A stretch of 64,000 bases of DNA from Arthrobacter livingstonensis (lineage in GTDB: Bacteria; Actinomycetota; Actinomycetes; Actinomycetales; Micrococcaceae): NCBI RefSeq assembly GCF_003219815.1, contig NZ_QJVD01000020.1, positions 1 through 64,000 on the forward strand. Direction: 5' to 3'. The position numbers and the translations under genes are program-made. The first letter of the stretch is position 1. Each line of letters starts with the position of its first letter. A model generated the notes under the pieces. The model was not told the DNA's origin. It ran no database searches and was given only the letters and a program-made list of their open reading frames with translations. Positions 1 through 8,399 of the stretch are shown piece after piece.

Positions 1-516
1 CACGGCATTCAGGCCCCGGACCTTGGAATAGCCGTAGCCGGAGCCCTGCTTCAGATAGCCGTGGACTTCGATGATCGTGTCGTCAACATCCACGAAAATG
101 AACTCGCCGTCCCCGGAAGGGGGCCCGAACAAGGGTGCCTTCCGTGCCAGATTGACCAGGAGCCGGGAGGCAACAGCATTCAGTTGCTTCACGTGTCCGA
201 AGGTGAAGGAGCGCAGGAACGAGCCCAGCGTTGACGGGGCATAGCACCCCTTGAAGGCTTTCTTCATTCCTCCGTGGCGCAGCAAGGCCATGTCATCAAT
301 GGAATCGGCCCCGGCAACCATGCCCGCCACCAGGGCGGCGACCTTCAACCCGGCATTTGCTCCCTTGTCCGTCGGTATTTTTATCCACTCATTGGCCAGC
401 GAATGCAGACCCGCGTCCTGAGCCAGACGCATCACCGGGACCAGGCCCGTGGGCGACACAAGGTTCTCCTCGTCGAAGGAAACTGACACGGCCGCCGGGG
501 TGTGGAAAACTAGCAT
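1..516 (-). CDS. IS1380-family transposase, N-terminal part
   Basis: DDE-type transposase that moves the surrounding insertion sequence. The visible 172 residues run from the ATG at 516 to the window edge. They carry the family N-terminus (SFDEENLVSPTGLVPVMRLA), then SIDDMALLRHGGMKKAF, then FVDVDDTIIEVHGYLKQGSG, whose aspartates belong to the catalytic core. The ATG at 516 is preferred over the in-frame GTG at 489 because family members have about ten residues before the SFDE motif. The rest of the protein lies to the left. The reading frame is intact as far as it can be seen. Confidence 0.85.
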   Translation of the reverse strand, partial: MLVFHTPAAVSVSFDEENLVSPTGLVPVMRLAQDAGLHSLANEWIKIPTDKGANAGLKVAALVAGMVAGADSIDDMALLRHGGMKKAFKGCYAPSTLGSFLRSFTFGHVKQLNAVASRLLVNLARKAPLFGPPSGDGEFIFVDVDDTIIEVHGYLKQGSGYGYSKVRGLNAV

Positions 517-637
517 CTACGAGATGTCCTTCATTTTCAGGAAAATTGAGCTGTGGTAAGTCCAATTATCCTTGAAAAGACGGGCATTTCGTGTTTAAAC
601 CGCCGTATCAACCCCAAACCAAATCGGTGGATCAAGG
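1..637 (-). mobile_element. IS1380-family insertion sequence, 5' part, cut by the window edge
   Basis: The element holds the leftward IS1380-type transposase that runs off the left edge. The outer end is placed at about 637 because sequence homologous to the intact gene junction near 4946 resumes abruptly at 638 with CTTAGCAGTCGCC. The last bases, around 620-637 (ATCGGTGGATCAAGG), look like a terminal inverted repeat, but the partner end lies outside the window, so the boundary is inferred. Confidence 0.6.
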
Positions 638-936
638 CTTAGCAGTCGCCTTTGTGCTTGATGTCGCCGTGGTGGCAATCTTCGGCGCCGGTGCTGTCAC
701 CGCGGGTGCCGTGGGCGTCTGTCTGGCCGTCGGCGTTGTAACAGGCGCCGGCTTGGCGTGGGGCCGATGTGGCGGTTGCTGCCGGTGCCTGCGTTGTGGC
801 GGTTGCCGGCGGGCTGGCGCTGAGCGTGTTGCTTGGTGGCGGCGTGGCGGCGTGGCGGCCGTGACCGCCGACCCGCCGTCAGCGCAAGCGCCGCCGTCAT
901 CATCATGGTACGAATTGCGGTTCCTGGCCTGTTCAC
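638..936 (-). pseudogene. Remnant of a second LamG-type secreted protein gene, N-terminal end only
   Basis: The 3' (left) part is cut off by the IS1380 end at 637. From the GTG at 936 the product starts MNRPGTAIRTMMMTAALALT, matching the start of the intact gene at 5234 (MSRPIVGIRTVMMTAGLAAA). Further on the nucleotide sequence 638-760 still matches about 4946-5090 closely (GTGGTGGCAATCTTCGGCGCC and following), but the reading frame has shifted and about 27 bases of the intact copy are missing. The start overlaps the stop of the next fragment by 4 bases (GTGA), exactly as in the intact pair at 5231-5234. It encodes only a signal-like N-terminus and Ala/Pro/Thr linker and cannot make the LamG domains. 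Confidence 0.7.
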
Positions 937-1160
937 AATGCCACTTCCATATCGCCGGTGCGGCCCCGCAGGGCGTGCTCCGCGGCCAGCGGGTGCCTTG
1001 CCCGCTCCACCAAATAGCCGGCGGCGGTTGCTGCCGGCACCGAAAGAATTGTTCCGCCGCGGGCCAGGCCGGCCACGCCGCCGTTGGCCAGCCAGAGGGC
1101 TGCGTTGCGGGCAGGGACCGCCATGGAGCCGGGGAGGGGAGCGGGTGCGGTCTCGCGCAC
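933..1160 (-). pseudogene. Remnant of a second GT2 glycosyltransferase gene, C-terminal end only
   Basis: The last roughly 55 residues read GGVAGLARGGTILSV, then ATAAGYLVERARHPLA, and end GDMEVAL. They align with the C-terminus of the intact glycosyltransferase ending at 5231 (SGEVAGLARSGTILSV, ending GDVEVAL). No catalytic GT-A domain is present: the sequence diverges before about 1120 and the IS4 element begins near 1230. With the fragment at 638-936 it forms a broken paralogous copy of the 5231/5234 gene junction. Confidence 0.7.
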
Positions 1161-1224
1161 GGAGCCGGGCTCCCGAACGGTGCGGGGGGAGGAATTCGTG
1201 GAGGACTTCCTGGCAGAAGACGAC

Positions 1225-2500
1225 GAAGGCTTCAGCTAGTTTGTGAGGGGGAAAAAGCCGGGCGCCCGGCGAGGGATCGCCTTGCTGCCCGGAGGGTGCG
1301 TATGAAGGAAAACCTCATTGGGTCTTCCTCGAATTCGTTGGCGACGGTGTCGATCAGGGACCGGATCGCGTAGTGCGTGCAGAGGTAGCCGTAGATTTCC
1401 TGGTACACCCCGTCGGGTATTTTGGACCGCAGGACGTTGTCGGGGCCGCGTTGGTGGGTTTTGAGTTCGTCGAAACTGGACTCGATTTCCCAGCGTCGGG
1501 CATAGGGGTCGGCCAGGTCTTCGGCCGAGGCGGCGGCCGGGTCCAGGATGGAAGTGGTCAGCCGGAACTTGCTGACCTCCTCCCCGCCGTCCTTCTTCGC
1601 GGTGGTGACCTCGTATTCAATGACCCGCACCGGGATCCCGTTCGTGTCCTTGGCCCGGTCCTTGCTGGAGGGATAGACGGCTGAGCGGTAGGAGCCGTCC
1701 CCGAGTTCCTCGAGGACGGGCATGACGCTGTTGGCCTTCATTCGCCACAGCAAAGCCGCCCCGGTCGCGGCGCTGTCCTTCCACGCCTGGTAGGAGAAGA
1801 ACCCGCGGTCGGCCATCGCCAGCATGTCCTTGGCCAGATCCGCGAGCAGCGCCGGATACATGTCGTACTCACTGGTGTTGCAGCTGGCGGCCACGGCGGA
1901 GAAGACGGCATGGGTGCCGCACTCCACCAGGCCCAGCACCCGCGCCTGGGGAAACGTGCTCTTGAAGTCCGTCTTCGTCTCGGGCCGCCCGTACGCCTTC
2001 TCGTTCGCGAGGGTGTCGGCCAGATCCAGGACGGTCCCGTCGACACTGACCAGCCACCATTCCTTATAAATCCCGGGACCCCCCGGGGCGGCGAACGGCT
2101 TGGCGACCTCGGCGAGCAACTCCGCCATGACCGTGGAGCCCAGGCGAGTTTTTGCCTTGTAGATCACCGCTTTCGTCGGCATCGTCCATTCACGGAACCG
2201 GCCGCTCAGCTATTCCATCCCGGCCACCAGCGTGGTGCTTGACCTCCTCATACGAACGGTTGGAGAACAGGGCCAGGAACATGATGTAGTAGACCATCAG
2301 CCTCGAGGGCAGCAGCCGGTTCTGCTGCTGCAACGCCCCGGTACGCTCGATCACCGCGTCGACCACGTCCGCCGGGAACACCCGCGTCAACACACCAAGG
2401 GAAACGTGGTCACTCAATCGTTCGGGACCCCCCGGGGGTCACCCCATCCACTACGCGCCATGCCGAAAGATTAACACACCTGAGCTAAGCAAACGGCACT
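1225..2500 (-). mobile_element. Decayed IS4-family insertion sequence
   Basis: The element contains one leftward IS4-type transposase split by a frameshift and an internal stop. The ends are approximate: the left end lies between the duplicated glycosyltransferase fragment and the transposase stop at 1232, the right end between the transposase start (2417) and the stop of the kinase gene at 2506. No clear terminal inverted repeats could be matched by eye. Confidence 0.6.
1232..2417 (-). pseudogene. IS4-family transposase, broken by frameshift and stop
   Basis: The N-terminal IS4 domain is read from 2417 (MSDHVSLGVLTRVFPADVVD, then FLALFSNRSYEEV) to a stop at 2190. The DDE core continues in another frame from 2182 to 1232, with VDGTVLDLAD, MADRGFFSYQ and YARRWEIESSFDELKTHQRG supplying the usual Asp, Asp and Glu. 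The join near 2240-2190 needs a frame change, and the second frame itself meets a TAG just upstream of REWTMPTKAV, so at least two lesions separate the halves. The transposase is probably inactive, although all catalytic residues survive. Confidence 0.8.
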
Positions 2501-2505
2501 GGGGG

Positions 2506-3612
2506 CTAGGCCCAATCATTGAGCAGTGCCTGTACGGTGGCGGTGACATGGTCGCTGGCGTGGTCTGCCGACCAGCTGGCCGGCAGCTTCAGCACGTGGC
2601 ACGGAATTTCTCCCAAGCCGCGGCGAACCACCTTGGCCTTGTCTGCGAAGTAGCGTTCCAGGGGGATCAGTCCGGTGGCACCGAGGGCCTCGATGAGGCT
2701 GCGCGACACTCCGGGCAGCTCAGTGTGGAAATTGCCCACGATCCGGGTCGTCATCCACTCGGCGCTACGCGGTTCCAAAACCGCGTCCGGCCCCGAGTGC
2801 CGCTCCAGAAACATGGCCACGCAGGCGGGTGCCTCGCTGGCTATGTTTTCCGCGCCGAATGCCTGCTCCGGGTGGACCATGCGGTGTTCCGGGGACCAGC
2901 GCCGGGTGAACGCCGCCGTGCGGGGATACCGGACGATCACGGGGTGGACCATGGTGGAGGCGCGCTCCAGCGGCTTGGTCAGCCCCTTGGGCACCAGCGG
3001 CTTGCGCGGCCCTTCGAACAGTTGCGGGTAGATCGGCTGGTGGTGGGCCTTGATGAACATGGGCTTGGCGTAGCCCAGCACCGTCCCGTCGGAGCGCAGG
3101 AAGCCCCAGTCGTCGGCCATGAACTGCACTCCCTCAATGTGCACCAGTTTGGCCACGGTGCTGGTTTTGCCAACCCCGCCCCACACCGGCATCAGCATGC
3201 CGGCGCCGCGGTAGTTGACGATGGCCGCATGGACCATGGCCGCGGCGTTGAGCACGCACAGCCGGTCCAGCAGGGGGATGATGGCGGTCAGCAACTCACC
3301 GCGGCCGGCCACCGTAAACCCGGCGTCCGTCACGGTCACGGTGACCCGTTCCCGCGGGAGGAACAGCGTGTCGTCCGAGTACCGGTAGGCGTCCTCGGCG
3401 TGGGACGGGTTCACCAAGGTGGCCGTGGTCCCGGTGACCAGGATCCGGCACTGCTCCTCGGCCGGGCGGGCCGTGTGGAACGGGCCAAGCATGTCCACCA
3501 GCTGCGGGGCCCCGGGGGTGCCGGGGGCCACTTCGATGCCCACCAGTCCGTGGATGTCGAAGTGGGCGCCGGTCTGCACCGGAGATGGTGCTGCAAGCTG
3601 GTTGGCCGTCAC
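2506..3612 (-). CDS. HprK-like P-loop kinase/phosphorylase-family protein
   Basis: 368 residues. The central part resembles HPr kinase/phosphorylase (PEPCK-like P-loop fold): Walker A GGVGKTST at about 145-152, followed by FMADDWGFL at about 164-172 in the position of the acidic HprK motif. The N-terminal 120 residues have no recognised domain. Family members of this divergent type occur next to polysaccharide and modified-peptide genes, and their substrates are mostly unknown. The gene is last in the leftward operon; its ATG overlaps the stop of the LamG gene by 4 bases, so translation is probably coupled. No HPr or PTS gene is nearby, so a role in carbon catabolite control is not supported. 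A protein or sugar kinase role in the polysaccharide cluster is inference. Confidence 0.6.
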   Translation of the reverse strand: MTANQLAAPSPVQTGAHFDIHGLVGIEVAPGTPGAPQLVDMLGPFHTARPAEEQCRILVTGTTATLVNPSHAEDAYRYSDDTLFLPRERVTVTVTDAGFTVAGRGELLTAIIPLLDRLCVLNAAAMVHAAIVNYRGAGMLMPVWGGVGKTSTVAKLVHIEGVQFMADDWGFLRSDGTVLGYAKPMFIKAHHQPIYPQLFEGPRKPLVPKGLTKPLERASTMVHPVIVRYPRTAAFTRRWSPEHRMVHPEQAFGAENIASEAPACVAMFLERHSGPDAVLEPRSAEWMTTRIVGNFHTELPGVSRSLIEALGATGLIPLERYFADKAKVVRRGLGEIPCHVLKLPASWSADHASDHVTATVQALLNDWA

Positions 3613-5234
3613 GGGACTGACTTGACAATCACGTCGTCAATGTTGATGGACGCCGGCTGCGGGTAGTGCTCGGAGCCCAGCATCACCGAGGTGGTGCTGG
3701 TGGGTGAGGTGCTGACTGCGGACGAGTTGTACACCTGCACGCCGTCCAACCAGATCTGGAGGGTGGTGGCGGCACCGTTGGCTGCCACATGCATCTGGAC
3801 GTGGTGCCAGGCGCTCACCGTGACCGCTGTCTTGGTCAGCCGCGCGTAGGAGTTCGTGCCGGCTGGGTTCAGCACCCGCAGCCACAGCGCTCCGGTGGAG
3901 TTGTACCGGTAAATGTCCGCGAACCGGGTGGCTCCGGTGAAGAAGCGGAAGTACGGCACGTCGTTGCCCACGGGCCCTATGGCCGTGATGTCAAACCACC
4001 CGTCAATGTACACGCCCGTGGACCCTGCCGGAATGGCGTGGGACAGGTTGGCCATGGACTTGCTGTTGGGGCTGGTCGCCAGGCGGGCCGCATCCGGGCC
4101 CGAGTGAACGGTTGCCCCCTGCACGGTTGCTGCGCCGTCGCCCATCGTGTGGACCGTCCACTTGGCGAGGTTTCCGCATTCAAAGCCGTCCACCACCACC
4201 ACTTGGCCGGGGAAGGTGTTGGTGGGCACTGCCGTGTTGCAGTTGGAGGTGACCTGGGCCTGGCCCTTGATGATCAGGTTGTCCAGGTAGAGGTCGCCCT
4301 GCTGGCTGGTGAATTCGTTGCCCGTTGACACTGACGTGACTGCGCCGGTGCGGCCGTCGTTGTTGTTGGTGTGGTAGAGCCTGACGCCGTCCAGCCAGAT
4401 CTCCAGCGCGGACGTTGTCCCGTTGGGCAGGACGTGCATCTGGATGTGGTGCCACCGTCCGGTGGTGACGGCCGTGCTGGTCAGCTTGGTGCGTGCCCAG
4501 GTGCCGGTGGACGTGAGCGCCTCGAGCCGGAGCCGCCCGTCGGTGGTGTTGCGGTACACGGAGGCGATCCGCGTGGTGCCCATGTAGAACTGCAGGTAGG
4601 CGTTCACGGCCGCGACAACCGCCGTCGTTTGGACGTCGAAGAAGCCGTCCGCATACACCTGGCCCAGGCCTGCCGGAATGGTCTTCGTCAGGGTGGCTAT
4701 GGAGCCAAGCGCCGTGGTGGCGTGCAGGTGGGTGGAGCAGGCTCCCGTGACAAAGGCGTTGGATACAATCGCTGCCGTGCCGTTGCCGCCGGTGTTGACG
4801 GTCCACTTGGACGGGTTCCCGGACTCAAAGTTGTCAGCCACAACGGTGGTTCCGGGGAAGGTGTTGGTGGGCCGCGCGGTGAGGGGCTTGCACACTGTCG
4901 CGAGCGCGGCGGCTGCTTGCGTGGTTGCCTTCGCGGCCGTCTTAGCAGTCGCCTTTGTGCTTGATGTTGCCGTGGCGGTTGGCTTCGGTGCCGGCGCCGT
5001 GGTGGCAATCTTCGGCGCCGGTGCTGTCACGGCGGGTGCCGTGGGTGTCTGTCTGGCCGTCGCCGTTGCAAGAGGTGCCGGCTTGGCCGGCGTCGCGCTG
5101 GCCGGAGGTGCCGGGGAGTCGATGGTCGCCGTCGGACCTGCGCCAGGCGTTTCCGGTGGCGGTGGGGTGGCAGCCGCGGCCGCCAGACCCGCCGTCATCA
5201 TCACAGTTCGAATGCCGACTATTGGCCTGCTCAC
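3609..5234 (-). CDS. Secreted protein with Ala/Pro/Thr linker and two LamG-like domains
   Basis: 541 residues starting at GTG 5234. A short hydrophobic N-terminus (IRTVMMTAGLAAAA) could be a signal peptide or anchor. Residues about 25-115 are a low-complexity Ala/Pro/Thr/Lys linker. Two homologous units of about 200 residues follow, each opening with PTNTFPG and then a D-x-F-E-x-G-N-x-x-K-W-T-V segment, and each containing WHHxQMHV, a LEIWLDGV or LQIWLDGV strand and an aspartate-rich final strand. This is the concanavalin-like (LamG/jelly-roll) pattern, typical of glycan-binding modules. It probably binds the polymer made by the neighbouring glycosyltransferases at the cell surface. It overlaps its neighbours by 4 bases on both sides. 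No catalytic residues were recognised. Confidence 0.65.
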   Translation of the reverse strand: MSRPIVGIRTVMMTAGLAAAAATPPPPETPGAGPTATIDSPAPPASATPAKPAPLATATARQTPTAPAVTAPAPKIATTAPAPKPTATATSSTKATAKTAAKATTQAAAALATVCKPLTARPTNTFPGTTVVADNFESGNPSKWTVNTGGNGTAAIVSNAFVTGACSTHLHATTALGSIATLTKTIPAGLGQVYADGFFDVQTTAVVAAVNAYLQFYMGTTRIASVYRNTTDGRLRLEALTSTGTWARTKLTSTAVTTGRWHHIQMHVLPNGTTSALEIWLDGVRLYHTNNNDGRTGAVTSVSTGNEFTSQQGDLYLDNLIIKGQAQVTSNCNTAVPTNTFPGQVVVVDGFECGNLAKWTVHTMGDGAATVQGATVHSGPDAARLATSPNSKSMANLSHAIPAGSTGVYIDGWFDITAIGPVGNDVPYFRFFTGATRFADIYRYNSTGALWLRVLNPAGTNSYARLTKTAVTVSAWHHVQMHVAANGAATTLQIWLDGVQVYNSSAVSTSPTSTTSVMLGSEHYPQPASINIDDVIVKSVP

Positions 5235-6205
5235 AATGCCACCTCCACATCGCCGGTACCGCCCCGAGGGGCGTGCACCACGGCGAACGGGTGCCTTGCC
5301 TGCTCCACCAAATAGCCGGCAGCGGTTGCTGCCAGCACGGAAAGAATTGTCCCGCTGCGGGCCAGGCCGGCAACCTCGCCGGAAGCCAAGCTTCGGACAA
5401 TGGCCCGGGGGAGCACCTCGGCGACGTAACGGCGCTCAGGGCCCAGCCGCCGTCGCGCCCCTGGCAGGGCGGAGATTTGTGCCTTCGAGATCCCCTCACC
5501 CCACGACCGGGCCAGCATGTAGCTCATGGTGCCCCGGGACGCGGGGACATGGTGGGAAGCCAGTGACGCCGGCTCGTAGACCACCCGCCCGCCCGGGCGC
5601 AGGGCGGCCGCCCGGATGCACAGCTCGGTTTCCTCGCAGCCGCGCGGTGACGCCGTCCGGCCCATGCTTTCGTCGAAAAGGCCCGCCTCTTCAAAGACCG
5701 TGCGGCGGAAGGACATGCTGGCGCCAATCGGGTTGCGGACCTGGGCCGCGACCCGTGGCAGGCCGCGGTAGGAGCAGCCCACAATCCAGTCCAGCTCCAG
5801 TGCGAAGTGGGCGGGCCGGCCGTTTTCCCAGAGGGGGTCGATCCGGCCGCCGACAGCGTACACGGCGGGGTCGTCGTAGAGTTCCAGCTGGCGAAGCAGC
5901 CAGTCAGGCGCGGCGATGGCGTCGTCGTCCAGAAAGGCGACGACCTCCCCGGTTGCCGCGAGGACGCCGGTGTTCCTGGACCCCGAAAGCCCCTTGGCGC
6001 CGTTGTTCTCCAGCACGTAGGCGCCGGTGACCTGGTGCAGGAGCCGCTTTTGCAGCGGAAGGTTGTGGTCGACGACGATGATCAGTTCGTGCGGGGCGGC
6101 CGTCTGCGCCTGGACGGAGGCGATGGCCTGCTGCAGCCAGGCCCAGCGCTCCTCGGTGTGCGAACAGATGACAACGCTTGCAATGGGAAGCTGGACGGGT
6201 GGCAT
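5231..6205 (-). CDS. GT2-family glycosyltransferase
   Basis: 324 residues. GT-A fold nucleotide-sugar transferase of family 2: SVVICSHTEERWAWL at the N-terminus, GLSGSRNTGVLAATGEVVAF followed by LDDD (metal/nucleotide motif) near residue 115, and GCEETELCIRA in the acceptor region, where the acidic pair would act as catalytic base. A C-terminal hydrophobic stretch (TILSVLAATAAGYLV) may touch the membrane. It is paralogous to the first half of the double glycosyltransferase starting at 9851. The gene begins just after the stop of the upstream GT2 at 6207 and overlaps the LamG gene by 4 bases. The sugar and acceptor are not predictable from sequence. Confidence 0.85.
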   Translation of the reverse strand: MPPVQLPIASVVICSHTEERWAWLQQAIASVQAQTAAPHELIIVVDHNLPLQKRLLHQVTGAYVLENNGAKGLSGSRNTGVLAATGEVVAFLDDDAIAAPDWLLRQLELYDDPAVYAVGGRIDPLWENGRPAHFALELDWIVGCSYRGLPRVAAQVRNPIGASMSFRRTVFEEAGLFDESMGRTASPRGCEETELCIRAAALRPGGRVVYEPASLASHHVPASRGTMSYMLARSWGEGISKAQISALPGARRRLGPERRYVAEVLPRAIVRSLASGEVAGLARSGTILSVLAATAAGYLVEQARHPFAVVHAPRGGTGDVEVAL

Positions 6206-6206
6206 C

Positions 6207-7097
6207 TCAAATCCCCGTCGCCGGGGCGAGCAGTGCGGCCGGGTCGTCGGGCGAGCGGGTGATCTCGACTGGGAGCTCGTGGTAGCGGACCCGCAGGATC
6301 GACTCCGCGGGCGCGCCGGCCGTGGGGGAATCCCACACGTACCACTCTTTCACGAGCGTGTGCAGCACCCGCCAGCCGTCGCGGAAGGTGCGCAGGTTGG
6401 ACGTGCCGGAGAGCCTATTCAGTTCGTGGGTGGGCACTTCGGCAATGCGCAGTCCGGCCAGGGCTGCACGCACTGCCAGTTCGGTTTCAATCTCGAAGCC
6501 GCTCGACGCCAGTTCCAACAGGGGCAGGACCTGCCGGCGCAGGCCGACGTAGCCGTAGCAAAGGTCCGAGAAGTGGCGGTGGCAGGCTACGTTGGCCAGG
6601 CCTGTCAGGGCGCGGTTTCCCTGTCCGCGGAGCCAAGTCAGATCGTCGGAGGTGCCGCCCGTGAGGTAGCGCGAGCCCTTGACGAAGTCGAAGCCGCTGC
6701 TCAGGAGTTCGGTGTACCAGCCAATTTCGCCCGGGTCCATGCTGCCATCGGCATCGATCATGACGATCAGGTCACCGGTGCTGGCGGCGAATCCGGCACG
6801 GATGGCAGCGCCCTTGCCCTTTTCAGGTTCCAGGACGATGTCGACGTTCGGACGGACGGCCCGGGCCACCTTGACGGTGTCATCCACGGAGCGGCCGTCG
6901 ACAATGACGACCTGGTCAACGAACGGAGGGATGCGCCGCAGCACCCACGGCAGGTTCCGTGCCTCATTGAGGGTGGGTATGACCAGACTGACGGACGGAT
7001 GCCGGTGTACGAGGGGAGGGACGGGAGGGTGGGGAAGTTCTTCGTGCAGGTGATCCTGCTCGAAACTTGCTGCTTTTGCTTGCCCCAGGTATGTCAT
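6207..7097 (-). CDS. DPM1-like GT2 glycosyltransferase, first gene of the leftward operon
   Basis: 296 residues. The core is SLVIPTLNEARNLPWVLRR, VVIVDGRSVDDT, and IDADGSMDPGEIGWY with the DxD metal site, then SDLCYGYVGLRR. This is the pattern of polyprenyl-phosphate glycosyltransferases (DPM1/undecaprenyl-phosphate type), but there are no C-terminal membrane helices, so it probably transfers a sugar to a lipid carrier or a lipid-linked acceptor at the inner face. The ATG at 7097 is chosen because GGAGGA lies 4 bases upstream; an in-frame GTG at 7109 lacks such a site. It is paralogous to the gene at 9006. The repeat array at 7291-7387 lies in its upstream region. Confidence 0.85.
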   Translation of the reverse strand: MTYLGQAKAASFEQDHLHEELPHPPVPPLVHRHPSVSLVIPTLNEARNLPWVLRRIPPFVDQVVIVDGRSVDDTVKVARAVRPNVDIVLEPEKGKGAAIRAGFAASTGDLIVMIDADGSMDPGEIGWYTELLSSGFDFVKGSRYLTGGTSDDLTWLRGQGNRALTGLANVACHRHFSDLCYGYVGLRRQVLPLLELASSGFEIETELAVRAALAGLRIAEVPTHELNRLSGTSNLRTFRDGWRVLHTLVKEWYVWDSPTAGAPAESILRVRYHELPVEITRSPDDPAALLAPATGI

Positions 7098-7290
7098 TGC
7101 TTCCTCCACAACATGCGGAAGACACGACTAAGCCCGGTTCGGCCCGCGTGCCCCTGCCGCGGCTGCCCCCCCTGGGTGGTCGCCAGCACAACAATGTCAA
7201 GTACTATCCCCAATGAGGCCTAGACCCGCCGCCCCGTCCTGCAAGTTCCCTGGCGACTAGGAAAATGGTACGTCCGGGCGGTGGCAGCCG

Positions 7291-7387
7291 GTAGTGTGCG
7301 CACTACTTGATTTTCCGGTTGAAGTACTTGTTTTTCGGTCTGACTACTTAGTTTGACTACTTGGGCGGAGTACTGCGTACGTACTCC
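7291..7387 (-). promoter_or_regulatory. Cluster of ACTACTT/AGTACTT repeats, candidate operator array
   Basis: Copies of a heptamer occur at 7302-7308, 7323-7329, 7343-7349, 7356-7362 and (AGTACT) 7369-7374, with steps of 21, 20, 13 and 13 bases. The first overlaps a dyad GTAGTG-N4-CACTAC (7291-7306); the last is part of the dyad GGAGTAC-N7-GTACTCC (7367-7387). AAGTACTT at 7322 is itself palindromic. The stretch is AT-richer than its surroundings and lies 190-290 bases upstream of the GT2 start at 7097, where a promoter for the leftward operon is expected. The binding protein is unknown. Confidence 0.4.
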
Positions 7388-7418
7388 ACGGCCGCGCGAC
7401 GCACTGAGGATACCGTCC

Positions 7419-7461
7419 GCAAGGGCCGCCGGGAATCGGTGGGACCTCCGGCGGCCCTTGC
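7419..7461. terminator. Strong GC hairpin, probable terminator
   Basis: Perfect 14-base inverted repeat GCAAGGGCCGCCGG (7419-7432) and its complement (7448-7461) with a 15-base loop. A T5 run follows the right arm on the + strand about ten bases on. It lies just downstream of the broken GH16 gene, which reads leftward, and would insulate the following operon from it. Confidence 0.6.
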
Positions 7462-7483
7462 GCCACGAGTTTTTGGTGTCGGG

Positions 7484-7962
7484 CTACTTGTAGACGCGGA
7501 CCCAATCAACCTGCATTGGGATGACTTGGCTGCCCCGCCGGTCGGGAACCAGTCCAGCTGGAGGGTCTGGTGCATTCCGACGCCCGGCTGGTGGGCCGGG
7601 TTGGTGTCGGTGAAGGTCTTCACGCCGTCGATGTCGCCGGTGATTCCGGACGGCGTCCACTCCACGGCGTAGTTGTGCCACTGGGTGGGGTCAATCGGCG
7701 TCGAGGTGGTGGTCTGGAAGTCGGAGCCGCCGCAGGCGTGGTGGAGGAAGAGCTTCATCTGTGCGGTCTCCGTTGTGCCTTCGGCGTAGTCAATCTCCGC
7801 GCACTTGGAGGAGGCGTTGTTGTTGGGCCACAGGATCAGCACCGGGTGGTACTGCGGGTCCCGGGCGGTGGCCCGCATCCGCGTTTCCGCGTTTCCCATG
7901 TATCCACTCGCATCGTTGTTTGCACACGTGCTCATGACCTCCTTTACAAACGGTGTCAGCAC
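7484..7962 (-). pseudogene. Glycoside hydrolase family 16 gene, 5'-truncated and frameshifted
   Basis: Leftward reading from 7962 gives a GH16 catalytic core: GNAETRMRATARDPQYHPVL, CAEIDYAEGTTE (the EIDxxE catalytic motif, nucleophile and acid/base glutamates present), FLHHACGGSDF, and WHNYAVEWTPSGITGDIDGV. After WFPTGG near 7527 the frame shifts; the usual family ending, MQVDWVRVYK, is found in the neighbouring frame and stops at 7484. The signal peptide and first beta-strands (about 80-100 residues) are missing upstream of 7962. It is unlikely to make an active glucanase. An intact but divergent GH16 gene lies at 13897. Confidence 0.75.
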
Positions 7963-8322
7963 ATCGTTGATTTAGGCGCCCCACTCATCTCCTTGAAATG
8001 CCCTCATTGGGCATCGCTCCTGGTCCCGAAGGTTGCAACGGTTCATCCACATAACCGTCGCAGGACAGGCACCGGCATCGGGTGTCATTTCCGGTGGATG
8101 TGAACTTTCATCTTCTGGAGGTTGAGATTCAAGCAATCAAGACTTCGCCATGTCACGCGGGCCTTCCCGGCGCACCGTCCCTAACACCTGGGCACGGTCA
8201 CCGGTTTACTGGCAAGCTAGGGTCCCCATCACCTTTCGGTATCCGGGTAAGCCATCAGACCTACAAACCTCCCTTCGAGTTTGTCCCGACTGCGTCGGGG
8301 ATATAGCAACGCGCCTCGTGGC

Positions 8323-8399
8323 GCACTGGCTGCATTCGTTCTTCCCCTGGGTTTGCGGGTGCCTGACGTGCCCGGTGATCCCCTGGCATCCCCTCGCGG
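8323..8399 (-). pseudogene. Integrase-core fragment of an IS481/IS3-type transposase
   Basis: A leftward frame reads ARGCQGITGHVRHPQTQGKN and ends ECSQ. HPQTQGKNE is the hallmark around the catalytic glutamate of the rve integrase core of IS481 and IS3 transposases. Nothing recognisable precedes or follows, so it is a short relic of an insertion. Confidence 0.5.

Noticed and set aside
591-1373. 260-codon open frame on the + strand
   Set aside because: It runs antisense across the broken LamG/GT2 fragments and into the IS4 element, has Gly/Cys/Arg-rich composition and no recognisable motif.
2506-3612. True HPr kinase of a PTS system
   Set aside because: The HprK N-terminal domain and the K3-loop signature are not evident and there is no ptsH nearby; only the P-loop part is similar.
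4678-6030. 450-codon open frame on the + strand
   Set aside because: Antisense to the LamG and GT2 genes; Arg/Pro/Gly-rich composition from GC-rich complementary strand.
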